Below are positions 33,301 through 45,700 of a stretch of DNA of 64,000 nt, in pieces (position 1 is the first letter of the stretch; every line of letters starts with the position of its first letter). The notes beneath the pieces were generated by a model. It saw nothing but the letters and a program-made list of their open reading frames with translations, was not told the DNA's origin and ran no database searches. The stretch is from Lepidodermella squamata (lineage: Eukaryota; Gastrotricha), in assembly GCA_047495785.1 (NCBI GenBank), contig JBLDXI010000013.1:4340001-4404000 (forward strand). Reading direction: 5' to 3'. The position numbers and the translations under genes are program-made.

Positions 33301-36300
33301 CGGGCTGTCTTTCGTCAAATCCTTATAGGGCTGAACCAAAGCCACATTTTTCACGCCATTAGTCGCAACGCCATTCGGCTGTTTTTGGACATCAACCACC
33401 GGGTTTGTGGGAGCCGATTGCTTCTCAGGTTCTTGCTGTTTTTGTTGTTTGACAACAGGCTCAGGGGCTGGGGCGACTAGCTCCTCAGCAACAGGTGGTT
33501 TTGGCTGGTTCGATAACGCGAGAAGTGGCGGAGGCCCGGCGTCTGATGAAATCGGCTCATCCAACAGGTCAAAAGCCGGTTTTGAAGCTGGTTTGACCAC
33601 AGGCTGAGGGGCGAACTGGCCAGCCTGATTGGTGGTATAGCCCATCTGATTTTGACCCTGATTCGGCTGCAATTGCATTCCCGTTGGCAAAATCTGCGGA
33701 TTTTGAGCAGCGATTTGCCCTGGATTGTTGGAATTTGACCAATTATTTGTCGCATAAGATGGCTGGTTTTGAATTGGATTAGGTTTCGCTGGACCTTGAG
33801 GCTGATTTTGGACTGGCAAGTTGGCGAAGTTGTTCGGATTCGGCGCAGTTGTAATCCCGGTCGGAAATTGCTGAGAAACCGGCCCCGAAACCGGTACTGA
33901 ACTAAGCTGTTGAGAATTTACCGAGTGAGCCTGGGTTTGAGGCTGAAATTGGGCTGGATTTGATCCCTGCGGCTGATTTTGGCTCTGTTGATAATTCTGC
34001 CCCGTTTGACTGGTCAAAATTGGCAAGTGCTGATTTGATTGATTCATTAAACCCGGCCCAGTTTGAATACCAGGAGCCATCGATGAGACCGGGTATTGCC
34101 CTGAAGTTGTCACTGGGTTCATTTGCTGGGGATATCCCGACTGAATCTGGTTCTGGGGCTGAAACTGGGCTGAATTCGACCCTTGCGGCTGATTTTGACC
34201 TGGAATAGGGCCCTGCTGGTATGTCACCCCAGTTTGATGTGAAATACCCGGAAATTGGATATTCGATTGGGTAATCAAGCCCGGCACACCCTGACCGCCG
34301 GCTGCCATCGATGAGTTAGGATATTGTTGAGAATTTCCTGTTTGGAGCTGGTTTTGAGACTGATTTGTCGGTAACTGAGTCAAATTAGGTCCTTGAGGTG
34401 CGCCCTGTTGTTGATATACCGGATATCCTTGTTGAACGGGATTTGATATACCACCAAATCCTGAATTTTGGGCTTGAACAGGCTGGCCCGGAGTGGATGG
34501 CCTTGGCATGTTCTGCTGGACAGGCAACGGGCTTGGGCTCTGTCGATAGGCCAAATTTCCAGGTTGATTAGTCATAGGTTGAAAGTTTTGAGGAGCCATC
34601 GCTTGAGTTGGAACAGGCTGTTGGTTCAAATACGACTGGCTTTGGGCTTGATAATTTGTCGTATTATAGCCTTGATTGGCAAACTGGTTTTGGGCCTGAT
34701 TTTGAATATTTGAACCACCCTGGACTTGGCCGAAATTCTGCTGATTTGCGGGTGGAACTGGGCTAGGATTCATTCTAGTTTGATTTTGAAGGTTTATACC
34801 ACCAAATTGTTGGTTTCCAGCTTGCTGGTACTGAATGCCGCCTTGAAGCTGAGAAAATGACTGGTTGGCCGGCGGAACCGAGCTATGATTCATTTGAGCT
34901 TGGTTTTGAACGGTTTGACCTGCAAATTGAGAATTTCCAACTTGCGGATTCTGGAATGCACTGATTTGACCCTGAGGACCTTGTTGCGAATGATTCGGTA
35001 CAAATTGTTGTTCTGCAAACTGTCGGTTTTGCCCAAACTGTCCCATTTGGCTCGATTGACTTGTCGGCGGTGGATTGGCTACGTTTGGCTGATATTGCTG
35101 CGGATTTGGACCAGGCATTGCAAACTGGTTTTGAGCCGAAGGTTGCGAAGTTTGGACAGGTGCCGGTTGACCTCGGTAGCCAGGGTTTTGAGCCTGGTAT
35201 TGACCCTGTTGGTTGGGTTGCCCACCAAAATTGCCAGGGTTCTGCTGACCAGGTTGGTTAAACTGGTTTTGGGTATGACCTTGACCCTGATTACCCATTT
35301 GACCAGGATATTGCTGGAAATTTTGAGCAGGGACCTGAGTCGGAATTTGACCTTGATATTGCTGATTTTGGGTATTCTGAGGGACTGCTTGTTGCGGATA
35401 TTGGTTTTGCCCAACGTTACCAGCCGAACCCGATTGATTCGATACAAATCGATTGAGTTGATCGGGCATAACCTGATTTTGCACACCCTGGTACGCCGCG
35501 GCCGGTGCAACATAAGCATTCGTATCATTAGCCGGCATTTGTTGGGTAGCTCCAGGACCCTGGGCACCCGGTTGGTACTGATGATTCGGGTACTGATGAG
35601 CCCCGGGCTGATTCATGCCCGGAATCGAACTTTGACCCGGTGTCATTTGGGCAGCCTGATAGTAAGGATTCGGGACACCCGGCGCCACATGGGTCCTACT
35701 GACCTGAGGCACTGCCTGGTAACCCTGGGGCGAGTTGATTTGACCCCCTGTAGCCACAAAACTAGCCGGCACTTGGGTCTGCCTCATCGCCCGCCTCTCA
35801 GCTCTAGCGCCACTATTGCCAAACGACTTGGGCTTAAGAAACGGCAGCAAATCTTTCAAAGTCACCCCTTCAGTCGCACTGAAATCACCCAGCTCACCCA
35901 TAGCCCCGATTTCGTCGTCATCAACTTTGATCGGCTCAGTTTTCCGACGATTCACCCGCTCCAACTGCTCGTCTTTCGCCTTTTTCAGCCTATCCAGTTC
36001 TTCCCTAGCCGCTGCTTGCGCCTTTCTAACATCAGCGAGTAGATTTTCGGCTAAATCGTTCAATTTCTTGTAGAAACCAACACCCTTGTTGGCTTTGGTC
36101 ATCAATTCTTCAGTTGTCTGGCGCGAATCCAGCAAAACTTTGATTTGCGACTGTCGCCTTTCGGTCATCATCTGAATCGACGTCCTCAACTCGGCAAAAT
36201 TCGCATTCGCATCAGTTAGCGCTGATAGAATATTAGGCTGAGCCGCTAAATTTTGATGAATTAGATCGACGGTTGGGTCGAATTTCGCAAGTTCTTTCTT

Positions 36301-38319
36301 GAAAAGCTCCTGCAATTTCACGGGTTCGGATGACAGCGCGACCACTTTGCTCGTGATATCATCATTCGCCATCATTTGGCGCAGCTGAGCCTCGAGATTG
36401 ACACGTTGTTGCCGCATTTCTTCAACTTTGCCAACTACGTATCGCACTCGATCGACGATTGTTCGGTCGCAGGCATCTAAAGCAAAGAAAGCACACAAAT
36501 ATCAACCAAAAATACATTTGAATCAAAATTTTGATTAGACCATTTCTTTGCGTATTGTTCAAGAGATTCTCATCTGGAATAATTTGAAAAATTCACTCAC
36601 CAACTGCTGCTTGGACACTGGGCAATGCACGCCTGACGTCGTCAATCGGCTTAGACATCAACTCGAAATAATCCCTCTGCAGTGCCATGGCTCGGTGCAG
36701 CTCAGTATTCGAAACAGTGGCCATTTCATGCGCAGTTTTCAGTCTGGAAAGCGGCTCGTTAACGGACGCAGCTTGGGCAACAACCGCCTCCGAAACGCCT
36801 TCAGCCTTGGTAACCTCGTCAATAATCGCCGCAATATCATCGATTTTGTCCATAAAATCATTCGACATGCTTGACAACTGCTTCATGAGCCCGATTAATT
36901 TCGCCGAAATTGTTTTATCAACACTGAGAGAGGCGCATAGTTCTATAAGTTCGGGTGGCAAATTGTCCAAATTTGTCGAGTCGAAAACTTGGAGATCAGG
37001 AGTGACGGCAGCTAGAAAATCGTCCAATTCCTTCGTTTTAACCTCAATTTGCGCTGTAATTTCACGCAAAATCTTCGCTTTGTCTTCACTGTAGACTGAG
37101 GCTGACGTTGTCACCGTAAGAGGGACAAGAGTAGAAAAAAGGTCAGGACCGGAAAGTTCCGGGTCGGTTAGATCGAAATTGATAGCTTTAACGAGACAAG
37201 CGCCTTTAACAGGCTCCAGGCTGTCGTAATTGGGCATGCGTTCATGGTAAATGTGCTCGTTGTCACGATTCGCGCCGTTGAATAGACCTTGAGCGACGTC
37301 GAGAGTGAAGGATAACGCATCTTTATAACCCCAATCCCGCTGAAAAAGACCATAGCTCGTGAAATTTTAACAATATTCTTTTCGATACTTACGTCCATAA
37401 TTTTGTGGCATTTCTCTAAACGCTGAACTGCAGCTTGGAAAACAGAAACAGCTTCGCCGTAACGCTGCGAGTCGTTAGACGATCGTCCACGCTCAATTAT
37501 GGCGATTGCCTCGTAATAAATTTGCAAAAACTGTAGGCGAGACGGTCGTAAAACCGGATTCACGCTGCTGCTGTAAAGCTTAGATCCATTGTATTGACTC
37601 ATCAGGCGATCACATTGCGCGTAATATTCCGAGATTTGAACTGCGATTTTAGCAACAGCAACCGAATTTCGGTGGTCGAGGAATGATTTTTCCAAAATAC
37701 ATTGTTGAGCTTGGGCAAGCATCAGCAATTGCAAGATTTGAAGGGCGTCATATGAAATCGGCGAGTTAGCAGCGCCGACAGTTTCGCTGATTGCCTGGAA
37801 ACACCAAGCCGCACATAAGTAATGCGTACAGGCAATTTTTAGACTGTCAGCTGTAGTTCGCTCCTCTTGAGCACCTAATGACGAGTACAACGCGCCGGTG
37901 TTGTAGAATACAACAGCCATTTCAAACTCAATTTCCGATGAGTTATATTTCTGTTTGGAGACAGGATTAGTCCACGTAAATTCAAGAGGAAAAGTTTCGT
38001 CAGGGCTTATGTTTTCTTGCTTGAAGCGCCCACGAAGAAAGTTCAGTTGGCATAGGTATTGTTTAAGTAACCCCGGCGAATTGATAGTCGTGACGGCATT
38101 TCGGCGCATCTCGTTCAGAGCTGTAACAGATCGAGCGAACTGCGAGAAATCCATTTCGTAGTAACGGGTAACCAACTATAAAATGTTTTATCGTCATTTC
38201 TTGCTCTGCTTCTTCACCGAAAACGGAAAACTTACCACTTCTAGAGCCTCCGAGAAGTCACACGGCTCGGATGCGTACGGAGTAATGACTGCCAACGGAA
38301 TTCTAGGGCAGCCTTCCAT
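30334..38319 (-). CDS. PTPN23: HD-PTP / PTPN23: BRO1-domain ESCRT adaptor with degenerate phosphatase domain
   Basis: Exons 38319-38236, 38175-37393, 37339-36601, 36476-33232, 32906-32022 and 31134-30334 are in phase throughout (2178 aa; human protein 1636). Order: BRO1 domain (residues 1 to about 370), V domain of coiled-coil helices (about 370-780), an extreme Gln/Asn/Pro/Gly-rich linker (about 780-1600) with many YQ/QPN repeats, PTP domain (about 1620-1912), and a C-terminal tail with a Ser/Lys-rich stretch and DPLGGLDPLWKL. Known role of the family: endosomal sorting of ubiquitinated receptors through CHMP4, STAM and UBAP1. The PTP loop reads HCSNGSGWTG, so Cys1894 is kept but the Arg of HCx5R is Trp1900; the WPD Asp is also lost (LWPGLKL) and NRY is NRV. 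Catalysis is therefore very unlikely. The start ATG gives MEGCPRIPLAVIT, a normal BRO1 opening. Confidence 0.92.
31559..31760. repeat. dispersed repeat, copy B, in last HD-PTP intron
   Basis: Shares AAGTATCGATTTTACAAATC and the following GTGATTTTTCC..TATC, AACATCGATAATTTTT, GTAGCTAAAATAAA and GTATCGATCAAA blocks with the copies at 16201 and 61090. It lies between exons 5 and 6 of HD-PTP and accounts for much of that 887-nt intron. Confidence 0.75.
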
Positions 38320-38449
38320 GTTGTTTGCAAATAAATATTCAATATGACCTATAATTTCAAACAAATAGAGTGAATATAGGTACTAGGTACTAATAGGTAT
38401 CAAAACCTCCATCACAAAGTAGGCAAGCTTTGTGGATAGTTGCACAATT

Positions 38450-38885
38450 TCTATGGTTAGCCTTTTTCTGCCTTTAAATTAGGCAGAATTTTCCGCTATA
38501 GCTTTTTCTGCCTAAAATGGTAAGTAGGCGCTTGAATCGCGTAAAACCCCACAAAATGCCTTAAAAATTGAATTTTCTAGTCTGTCTTGCAATAATAACT
38601 AGCCTAAACAGCTCAACCCGTGAATAATTCAGCATTGGCGCCCATAATAAGGTGGTAACACGTAAAACGTAAAGCGTAGTACTTCGCCTGTCTTAGCACA
38701 GCATCTTATATCATTATCTTTCTATCTTTGATTTTTTTTAATTATAATACGTTTTTGAAAAATAAATGGATTAATACAATTAAAATGATCATTGGCATCG
38801 TTTCTGGGGCTTTCCGCTACATAGCGAAATTTTAGGCAGAAAAAGCTATAGCGGTAAATTCTGCCTAATTTTTGGCAGAAAACAT
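38450..38885. mobile_element. inverted-repeat element, TTTTCTGCC arms
   Basis: 38463-38517 (TTTTTCTGCCTTTAAATTAGG, CCGCTATAGCTTTTTCTGCC) is matched in inverse by 38832-38882 (GGCAGAAAAAGCTATAGCGG, CTGCCTAATTTTTGGCAGAAAA). The arms are about 55 bp and the interior about 310 bp. It sits just upstream of the HD-PTP start and so may overlap its promoter. Confidence 0.75.
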
Positions 38886-39968
38886 TTTTCGATTTTCTAT
38901 CGGTATACAACGCTCTAGCCGATCTTGCTTGGAAGCGACGCTTCCAAAAGATGAATAGCTCAAGGGGTTTACGGCTGAAATGAATCAAGCCTAAAGCCAA
39001 AGGTTCCAGAAGGGTCGATGACCGTTGGCAGCAGCTCGGCAAAAATCCTAAGGGAAAGTTCGGGTCGCGATAAACCCGCCAAAATGATTCATTGTTTTTT
39101 GTGACGTTTATACAATTTAAAATCTTTAGTTATGTTTTTTATTTCTACATATTATTAAACTGATAAAAAATAAAAATTTTGATTTTTTGGCGCGCTTATT
39201 AGTGCCCGCGAGATCGGCTCAAAAGTTGCGATGAATGTCTCGTCCGCTGACATCCGGCCACCTCGTATCTCGTATCTCGTTTCCCCCATACGGAATCTCT
39301 GTTCGCGTTTCATTGGCCAATATGCTGGCTTTATTTTGTCGTTGTATTCAATTTTAATTCCAGACCTGCAAAATTAAACAAAACACGTCAGAAACTGCGT
39401 CAGTCATAAACGTGAGGCGTATCTAACCTTTGAACGAATGTTGAAATTTCAAATCCTGAACCCTGACGATGAAAGTTAGAGCGAAGACATTGGTGAGCGG
39501 AATGTAAAATTCAATGATTTATTCGAATAATTTATAATTTTTCCGCATGAACATTCGTCGCTCACTCGGGAAGTTCATATCTCAAATTCATAGGGTTGGA
39601 ATTTGAATCAAATACGATACAGGCTCTCGGCTAATTACAAAATGCAGACTATTACTCCGAGTGTTGCCTGGGTTTCATTTTACAAAAATTCTCACGTCAT
39701 CGAAAATTTTCCCATTTCCCATGAATAGGTTAACTCTGACTTGACTGCTGCCGCCAGAAGTTGAATTACAAATTAATCTCATGGCAATTTTCTTAAGCCA
39801 TTTCGATTAGTTTCTGATATTACTTTGCTGGTTGCTTTTACATTGCGCATTTCAAAGTTTATAAACTGCTCAAAGATTGAATTTTGAGACTTGAAAGTAT
39901 CAACTATGTTCATTTTTTAGAGGTATCAATCAAAATTGTTGCTTATTCAATAAAACTAAGCGATTGGC
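38886..39968. other. divergent intergenic region between HD-PTP and the zinc-finger gene
   Basis: Presumably holds the promoters of two diverging genes. I see no TATA box or repeat that I can defend, and no coding frame with support. Confidence 0.4.
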
Positions 39969-42345
39969 ATGGCAGCACTTTGCTATCGCTGTGCCTTTTG
40001 CGGGCGCGAGTTTTCCAACGCTCATGCTGCCATGTTCCTGGATCACATGCGAGCGTGTAGCAATGGCGGAGCTCCTCCTGCGAAAACCCAAGAATCTTCG
40101 TCGAGCTCCGATGAAGAAACCACAACTGCAACCGATAATTTTGCAATGGAAACCGACACTCGATCTGAATCGTCTAGCGTACCTCGTAAGCGTGGCAGGC
40201 CTTCTCGAGCTGAGATGATGCTACGTCAGCAGATGGAGATCCAGCGGAGGAATCAGCCAAAAGCTAAGCCGGTGACGGTATTCCTGAATCGTAGCCAGAC
40301 TAAACCGAAAGAACCTAAGCCTGTTAAAACACCTGCTGCGCCAAAAGTCGCCCTTTCTACTACTTCAACAAATCGAGGGCGCGGTTCAGCATCCCCTGAA
40401 CTCACCGATGCATTAATATCTCAACTAAAAGAGGAAATCCTCACGGGTTTGTTGCTGTTAATTGCTTTATTCCGGACTTCAACTCCATCTTAATTTAGGT
40501 GATCGCGTAAGCGTTGTTCGAATCGAAAATGATGCCGATACTGTTAGGTTGATTAATGAGTGTTCTTCATCCGGTTCTGCTAAACTACCAGCAAAGCATC
40601 TTCCTAAAACCTCTACTAACAAGCCGAAATTCAAAAACGTGAAAGGCTTTACACCCGGCCATGCCATCGCTCCAGTCAATTTACTATGCAAGTATTGCGG
40701 AGAAACAGGGTTCGAATCTGATGCCGAATTAACCGCTCACGTTCGATTTTGTCTGAACGACGGTAATTACGGCCAAGGTCGTCCTGGTCGGCGGCGTTGT
40801 CTCGACGAAAGTGACGAAGACTTTCGGCCGAGCAGTCGTGGCAAGACCAGCGAATTGAGTCGAGCACCCGACATACCTTCCGATCTTCAATTCTGCGAAT
40901 TTTGCCGTAAGAAATTCGAACATTGGTCGCGAATGAAGCGGCATTTATTACAAAATTGCGGCGAAAGGAGAAGAGCTCTTAAAGAAGGCCTTAAGCCCGA
41001 AAACGACCAGTTAACTTTTGTTGAAGAGGAGTTAAAAAAGAAAAAGGCACACCCGAAGGCTTACATGGCGCAATTAAGCAACGATCATTCGATTCTTGAC
41101 CAAAGTTCGACTTCACTCCATGCTAGTTCTGTCATCAATTGGGACTGCGAATACTGCCAATTCCGAGGCAGTGACAAGAACGAATTGATGGCTCATTTAC
41201 GCAAATGCGAACGGCGGCTTGAGTTGCTTGAGGAGGACGAATTATTAGCACATGAAGATCAATTGAATCGCGTGAAGAAAATGCCGAATTCTAAGGTGAA
41301 AGTCGGCGTTTCTGCGCCATCAGCCTCGCCCGTTAATGGACCTCAAGTTCCGACATCGAGTCGGAGAAGAGAGCGACCGAATAAAGTTCCGGATAACGTT
41401 ACAGTTTGCCACGGTTGCGATAAGTCTTTCCCTACTAATTACCAATTACGCTGCCACGTTCCGAAATGTCGAAAAATTCGTGAGAAGAACGAAACTCCGT
41501 CGAAGTTGGTCGAAAAACCGGAATTAGTTGAAGAATTATCAACTCCACGAGAAACACGGCAAAATTCGCAGATTAAAACGGAAGAAAAGCGGCGAAAAAT
41601 CGAGGTTAAATGCGACAGTTGTCCATCGATCTTCGATCCAGATCGCGGCCATCAATGCCTACCTCAACCTGTTGCATTAGAAGGGTATCAAGGCGAAGAT
41701 AATTTGTACCTGGATGACGGGGGCGACGATCCGGTTGATAGAGCGAAAAATCCGATGGATTTACTCGAGGAACTCGCTGGAATTTCGCCACTTGGTCAAG
41801 ACTTATTCGAAAAAGCGGTAACTGGTCAAAAATTAGAGCTGGGACCCCCTCCTGTTATTTTACCTCCCGGAGTTCATGTTGCCTCGGTTTACGACGCGAA
41901 TAACTGCGTTTTTCAGGTGCCTTACGATACGAGATTAGGCCCGCAGCAGGCGTTAGTTGGCGTTATTTCTACCCTGAATAAACAACGGTCGAAATCAGCG
42001 ATAAGCCCGGTAAAACCAGGCGCTCAGTTGCCGCGGCCGAAGAGTTCTACCCCAGAGCCGATTCGGCCAAAAGTTGCACCGAATTATTGTGAAGTTTCAG
42101 AATCTGATGACGATAATGTATCGATTTCGAGTGAAATTGCGGCGGCGATGGAGCCGGAAGATCCGAACGCGCCCCCTCTGCCGCTATTTCGCAAATTTTC
42201 TGCCGAAAAAACGTTGACGCAACTGGCGCCGAAAGATGCGAACGAAGACTTCATAGCGTCGGCCGACTGGATCAGGCGGCAAAATGCGGCAAGGCAAGCT
42301 AGCGGAGCGAGGCGCGTCAAGGCCTCGTCTCGGTATATCGAGTAA
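39969..42345 (+). CDS. multi-zinc-finger protein (five C2HC-type fingers)
   Basis: Exons 39969-40446 and 40499-42345 (52-nt intron) give 774 aa. Five fingers of pattern C-x2-C-x(9-14)-H-x(3-6)-C are visible: CAFCGREF...HMRAC near residue 8, CKYCGETG...HVRFC, CEFCRKKF...HLLQNC, CEYCQFRG...HLRKC and CHGCDKSF...HVPKC, with a further CDSC pair. The fourth ligand is Cys, so these are C2HC. An AT-hook-like PRKRGRPSR lies near residue 75, which fits DNA binding. Acidic and Lys-rich linkers follow, and the C-terminal third has a conserved-looking block (VASVYDANNCVFQVPYDTRL). Likely a nuclear DNA-binding regulator; I do not recognise the orthologue. It lies between HD-PTP (divergent) and USP8 (377 bp downstream, same strand). 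Confidence 0.75.
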
Positions 42346-42722
42346 TAATGCCATGCTTTCCCGATGATTGTTTGTTTGAGCCTACTCTTCATGTTGGAAT
42401 TTACGGTCCGGATTTTGCGAAAAAATTTCCAACATACACAAAATTATTTGAATAGAAATAGGAGAAAATGAAATATAATGCCATTTCCCTCGCTTAATTT
42501 GTTGAATTTTTCTTGAAAAATCCGGATTGTAATGAAACACTCGCTTGTTCTCTTATCTCTATCTCTAAAACTCGTCGTCTCCAATTTACATTCACACATC
42601 AATTTTTGTACATTTGAAATTAAAATTTCAAAGTTGGAATGAAAAAGAAAAAGGAAGAATCGATCAAAATAAAATGATAAAACTGCAAAATTTCTCGTTT
42701 TAGATTTTTTCACCTGTAAATA

Positions 42723-45700
42723 ATGAGTTGGTCGTTGAGTAATGCCGGCCAACCGCGTGACCTGTACATGGCGCCATCGTTCGACGACCTGCAAAAACTG
42801 ACCGAATTCCGATCGCCCTCAGTTGATAAAGTCGAGGGTACGTTGCTAGAACTTGAGAAACGCGCAAATATGGCGCGGTTAGACGGCGATCACGAGATGG
42901 CCTACATCTATCTGATGCGTTACGTAAAAATAGCGATGGATTTTCGGAAGCGCATCAAAATCGATGAGCCAAATCTGCGGAAAATGTTTGAATTGGCTGA
43001 AACACTGGACAATTCACTGCGAGAACGTTATAAAATCAAAAATTCTTCTCCGCCCGTGGTTGAAACTGCGATAATCGAGGAGAAGATCGAAAAACCACCT
43101 GTTGAATCGAAAATTCCTGAAAACAATAAGGAAAATCAGAAGAAATCGAACGAATTATGGATTGATACGAAATCTTTGTATCAATTGATGAAATCGGGGC
43201 GAAATGTTGAAAATCTGTTGATTATCGATTGCCGGTCGAGTGAAGACTACGAATCGGGTCACATTGATTTCCCGGGTATTTTGAATGTCCCTTGTGATTG
43301 GCTGAAGCCTGGCACGGCGTGTGCGACTATCGACCGGGCTCTTTTAGCTCTCGACAAGCGTGGTCATTTGTTTTCGAAGAGGAAAATTGCGAAAAATGTG
43401 GTTCTTGTTGACTGGGAGACGGGCGAAGATGGAAGGCCACTGCCGGATTTGAAATCGCCGATATACTGCTTGTTTTTGGCGCTGACTCGGTGGAATGACG
43501 AGCCATTGCCGGGCGAGTTGAAGCTGCTGAGGAAGGGATACAACGATTTTTTGCTCAGATATCCCCAACTAACATCTAGTCGCAATAAGGTGAGTCGTAT
43601 TTTTCAGAATTATTGAAAAATGATATCGGGCGGCAAAGATTCAATCCGATTTGTATCTTGAAAAGGAGGCAAAAATCATTATTTCCTATTTCAATTTCCA
43701 AGGTAGATTTTGCTAATATCATCCAATATTTTAGGATGCAATTAAAGCTGTCAATCAAAAGCTGCAAAATCAAGCCGAGGAAATATTCCGTCGGCCGCTC
43801 GAACAGCGCACTGACTATCCAGACCTGGACGAGATCATGGGTATTAAACCCAAACCGGCGCCTGGGGTCCCGCAGAGACCGCCGAAACCCGCGCAAAATC
43901 TGCCGAGATCGGCGGAAAATAGCAGCAATAATCAGCTGCCTGTTTCATCTCCACTATCCCAAATGTCGATTCCAGCGGTTGATAGATCGAAAAAGCCGAG
44001 TGTTTTAGCTCAAGCTAATCGTATTTTACAGCCTCAAGTCCCAACTCAACAAAATAGTAACTTAAATCCAGTATTGACAACAACTACTACCACGCCAGAA
44101 CCACTAGTTGTAACTAAACCGAAAGAAATGGACTCAGAAGTATCGGATATGATAGATTTGAAGGCTAAAGATGCGTTAAAGGCAGAACTTCGCGAGTTGG
44201 ATGAGAGGAAGAAGCAGCAATTGAAGGAATTAGCCGATATTATGAGGCAAAGGCGTAATATTGAAAAAACCGCTGAGCCACCTAAAGATTCAACGCCGAA
44301 ATTGATTGAAATAAACGAGGAAAAGCCGGCGAAAATCGAGGTTGCGCCAAAGCCTGAACCTCGAGTGCGAGCTAGGTCGGTTTCGCCGAAGAATGACCGC
44401 AAAGTTCATTTCGAAAAACCGCAGCCTAACGTTGATCGGACAAAAAAGCCAGTTGTAAGTGAACAACCAGTGGCACCAACAATAGCTAGCGTAGTTACGA
44501 ATGAGAGTACGAATAATTTGACGAAAATTCCAGCGATTCCACCGAAACCACCTGTTGAGCGAAAATCTAGCTTCCCACCACCTGTTGCTCAGTTGGTTCA
44601 ACTGTCGTTCGTCGACGATTCGGCTGATCCAACGCCGCTTCAGCCTATATTCGGGCCAACTCCTAGTGGAACGGCCGGGTTGAGAAACATGGGCAATACT
44701 TGCTTCCTAGCGTCGATTGTGCAATGCCTTGCTGCGTCTCCGGCGTTTTCTGACTACTACATATTTTCAGCTTATAAAGCTCAGGTCTGTGATTCTTATT
44801 TTTCAAGAGCGATTTCCTTTATTTGAATGAGTTGAGATGGGTCTTACTTTCAGCCGAATATTAAAAATGTGGGGACTTCATGATTTAAAAAATTGAAAAA
44901 ATGTCAATATAATGTTGGAAAATTCGTTCTAATTTTAATCTATTCAATTTGTTAGGTTCAGCGCCGTCAGAAAATGCTGCTTTCTACGCCCGGTTTCGAC
45001 CCAGCCAAATACCGAGAACCGCTGGCCACAATCGAAATGGCGCGGCTTCTCAAAGGCATGCTATCCGCCCAATACCGGTCGTTAGCTCCCCGCGATCTAA
45101 AAGCCGTGATCGGGTCGAAAAATTCGACATTCGCGACTTATAAACAGCAAGATGCGCAAGAATTTCTAGCCGAATTGCTAGACACTCTGCATGAAGAACT
45201 GAATTGCGGCATGAAATCGCTGTCTAAAGCCGACGATGCAGAACCGACGGAGATGGACGCGGCTTGGGAGTTGCATCGAAAATTGCAGAGTTCAATACTC
45301 GTCGACCTGTTCCACGGCCTGCTCAGGTCGACTGTCACGTGCCTAGGGTGCCAGAAATCTTTCCCGAAATTCGATGCATTCGTGTATTTGACGCTGCCTG
45401 TGCCGACCGGTGGCAGGAATAGCCATCAGAAATTGACGATTCACGACTGCCTAGCGAGTTACGTCTATCCGGAATTCATCGATGGGTGGCGGTGTTCAAA
45501 CTGGTAATTTAATTTTTGTAAAATTCAAGTGAGAGTATTCACCAAAATTTGGTTTCAACGGATTAAACCATTTTTACGAATCTCCTCGGTAGTTTGGCAC
45601 AGGGCATACCTAGGGCCCTTTTCAATTATCTCTATCGCCGATACAAGGATGTCTTTGAGATCGGATTTTTTCGCGCTATATTAGTCAAATTAAACAACCT

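Noticed and set aside
34885-36042. Long plus-strand frame opposite HD-PTP
   Set aside because: Leu/Arg-rich shadow of the Gln/Asn-rich linker exon on the other strand.
42345-42723. Operon linking the zinc-finger gene and USP8
   Set aside because: A 377-bp gap and no splice-leader acceptor pattern that can be distinguished by eye; ordinary neighbours are simpler.
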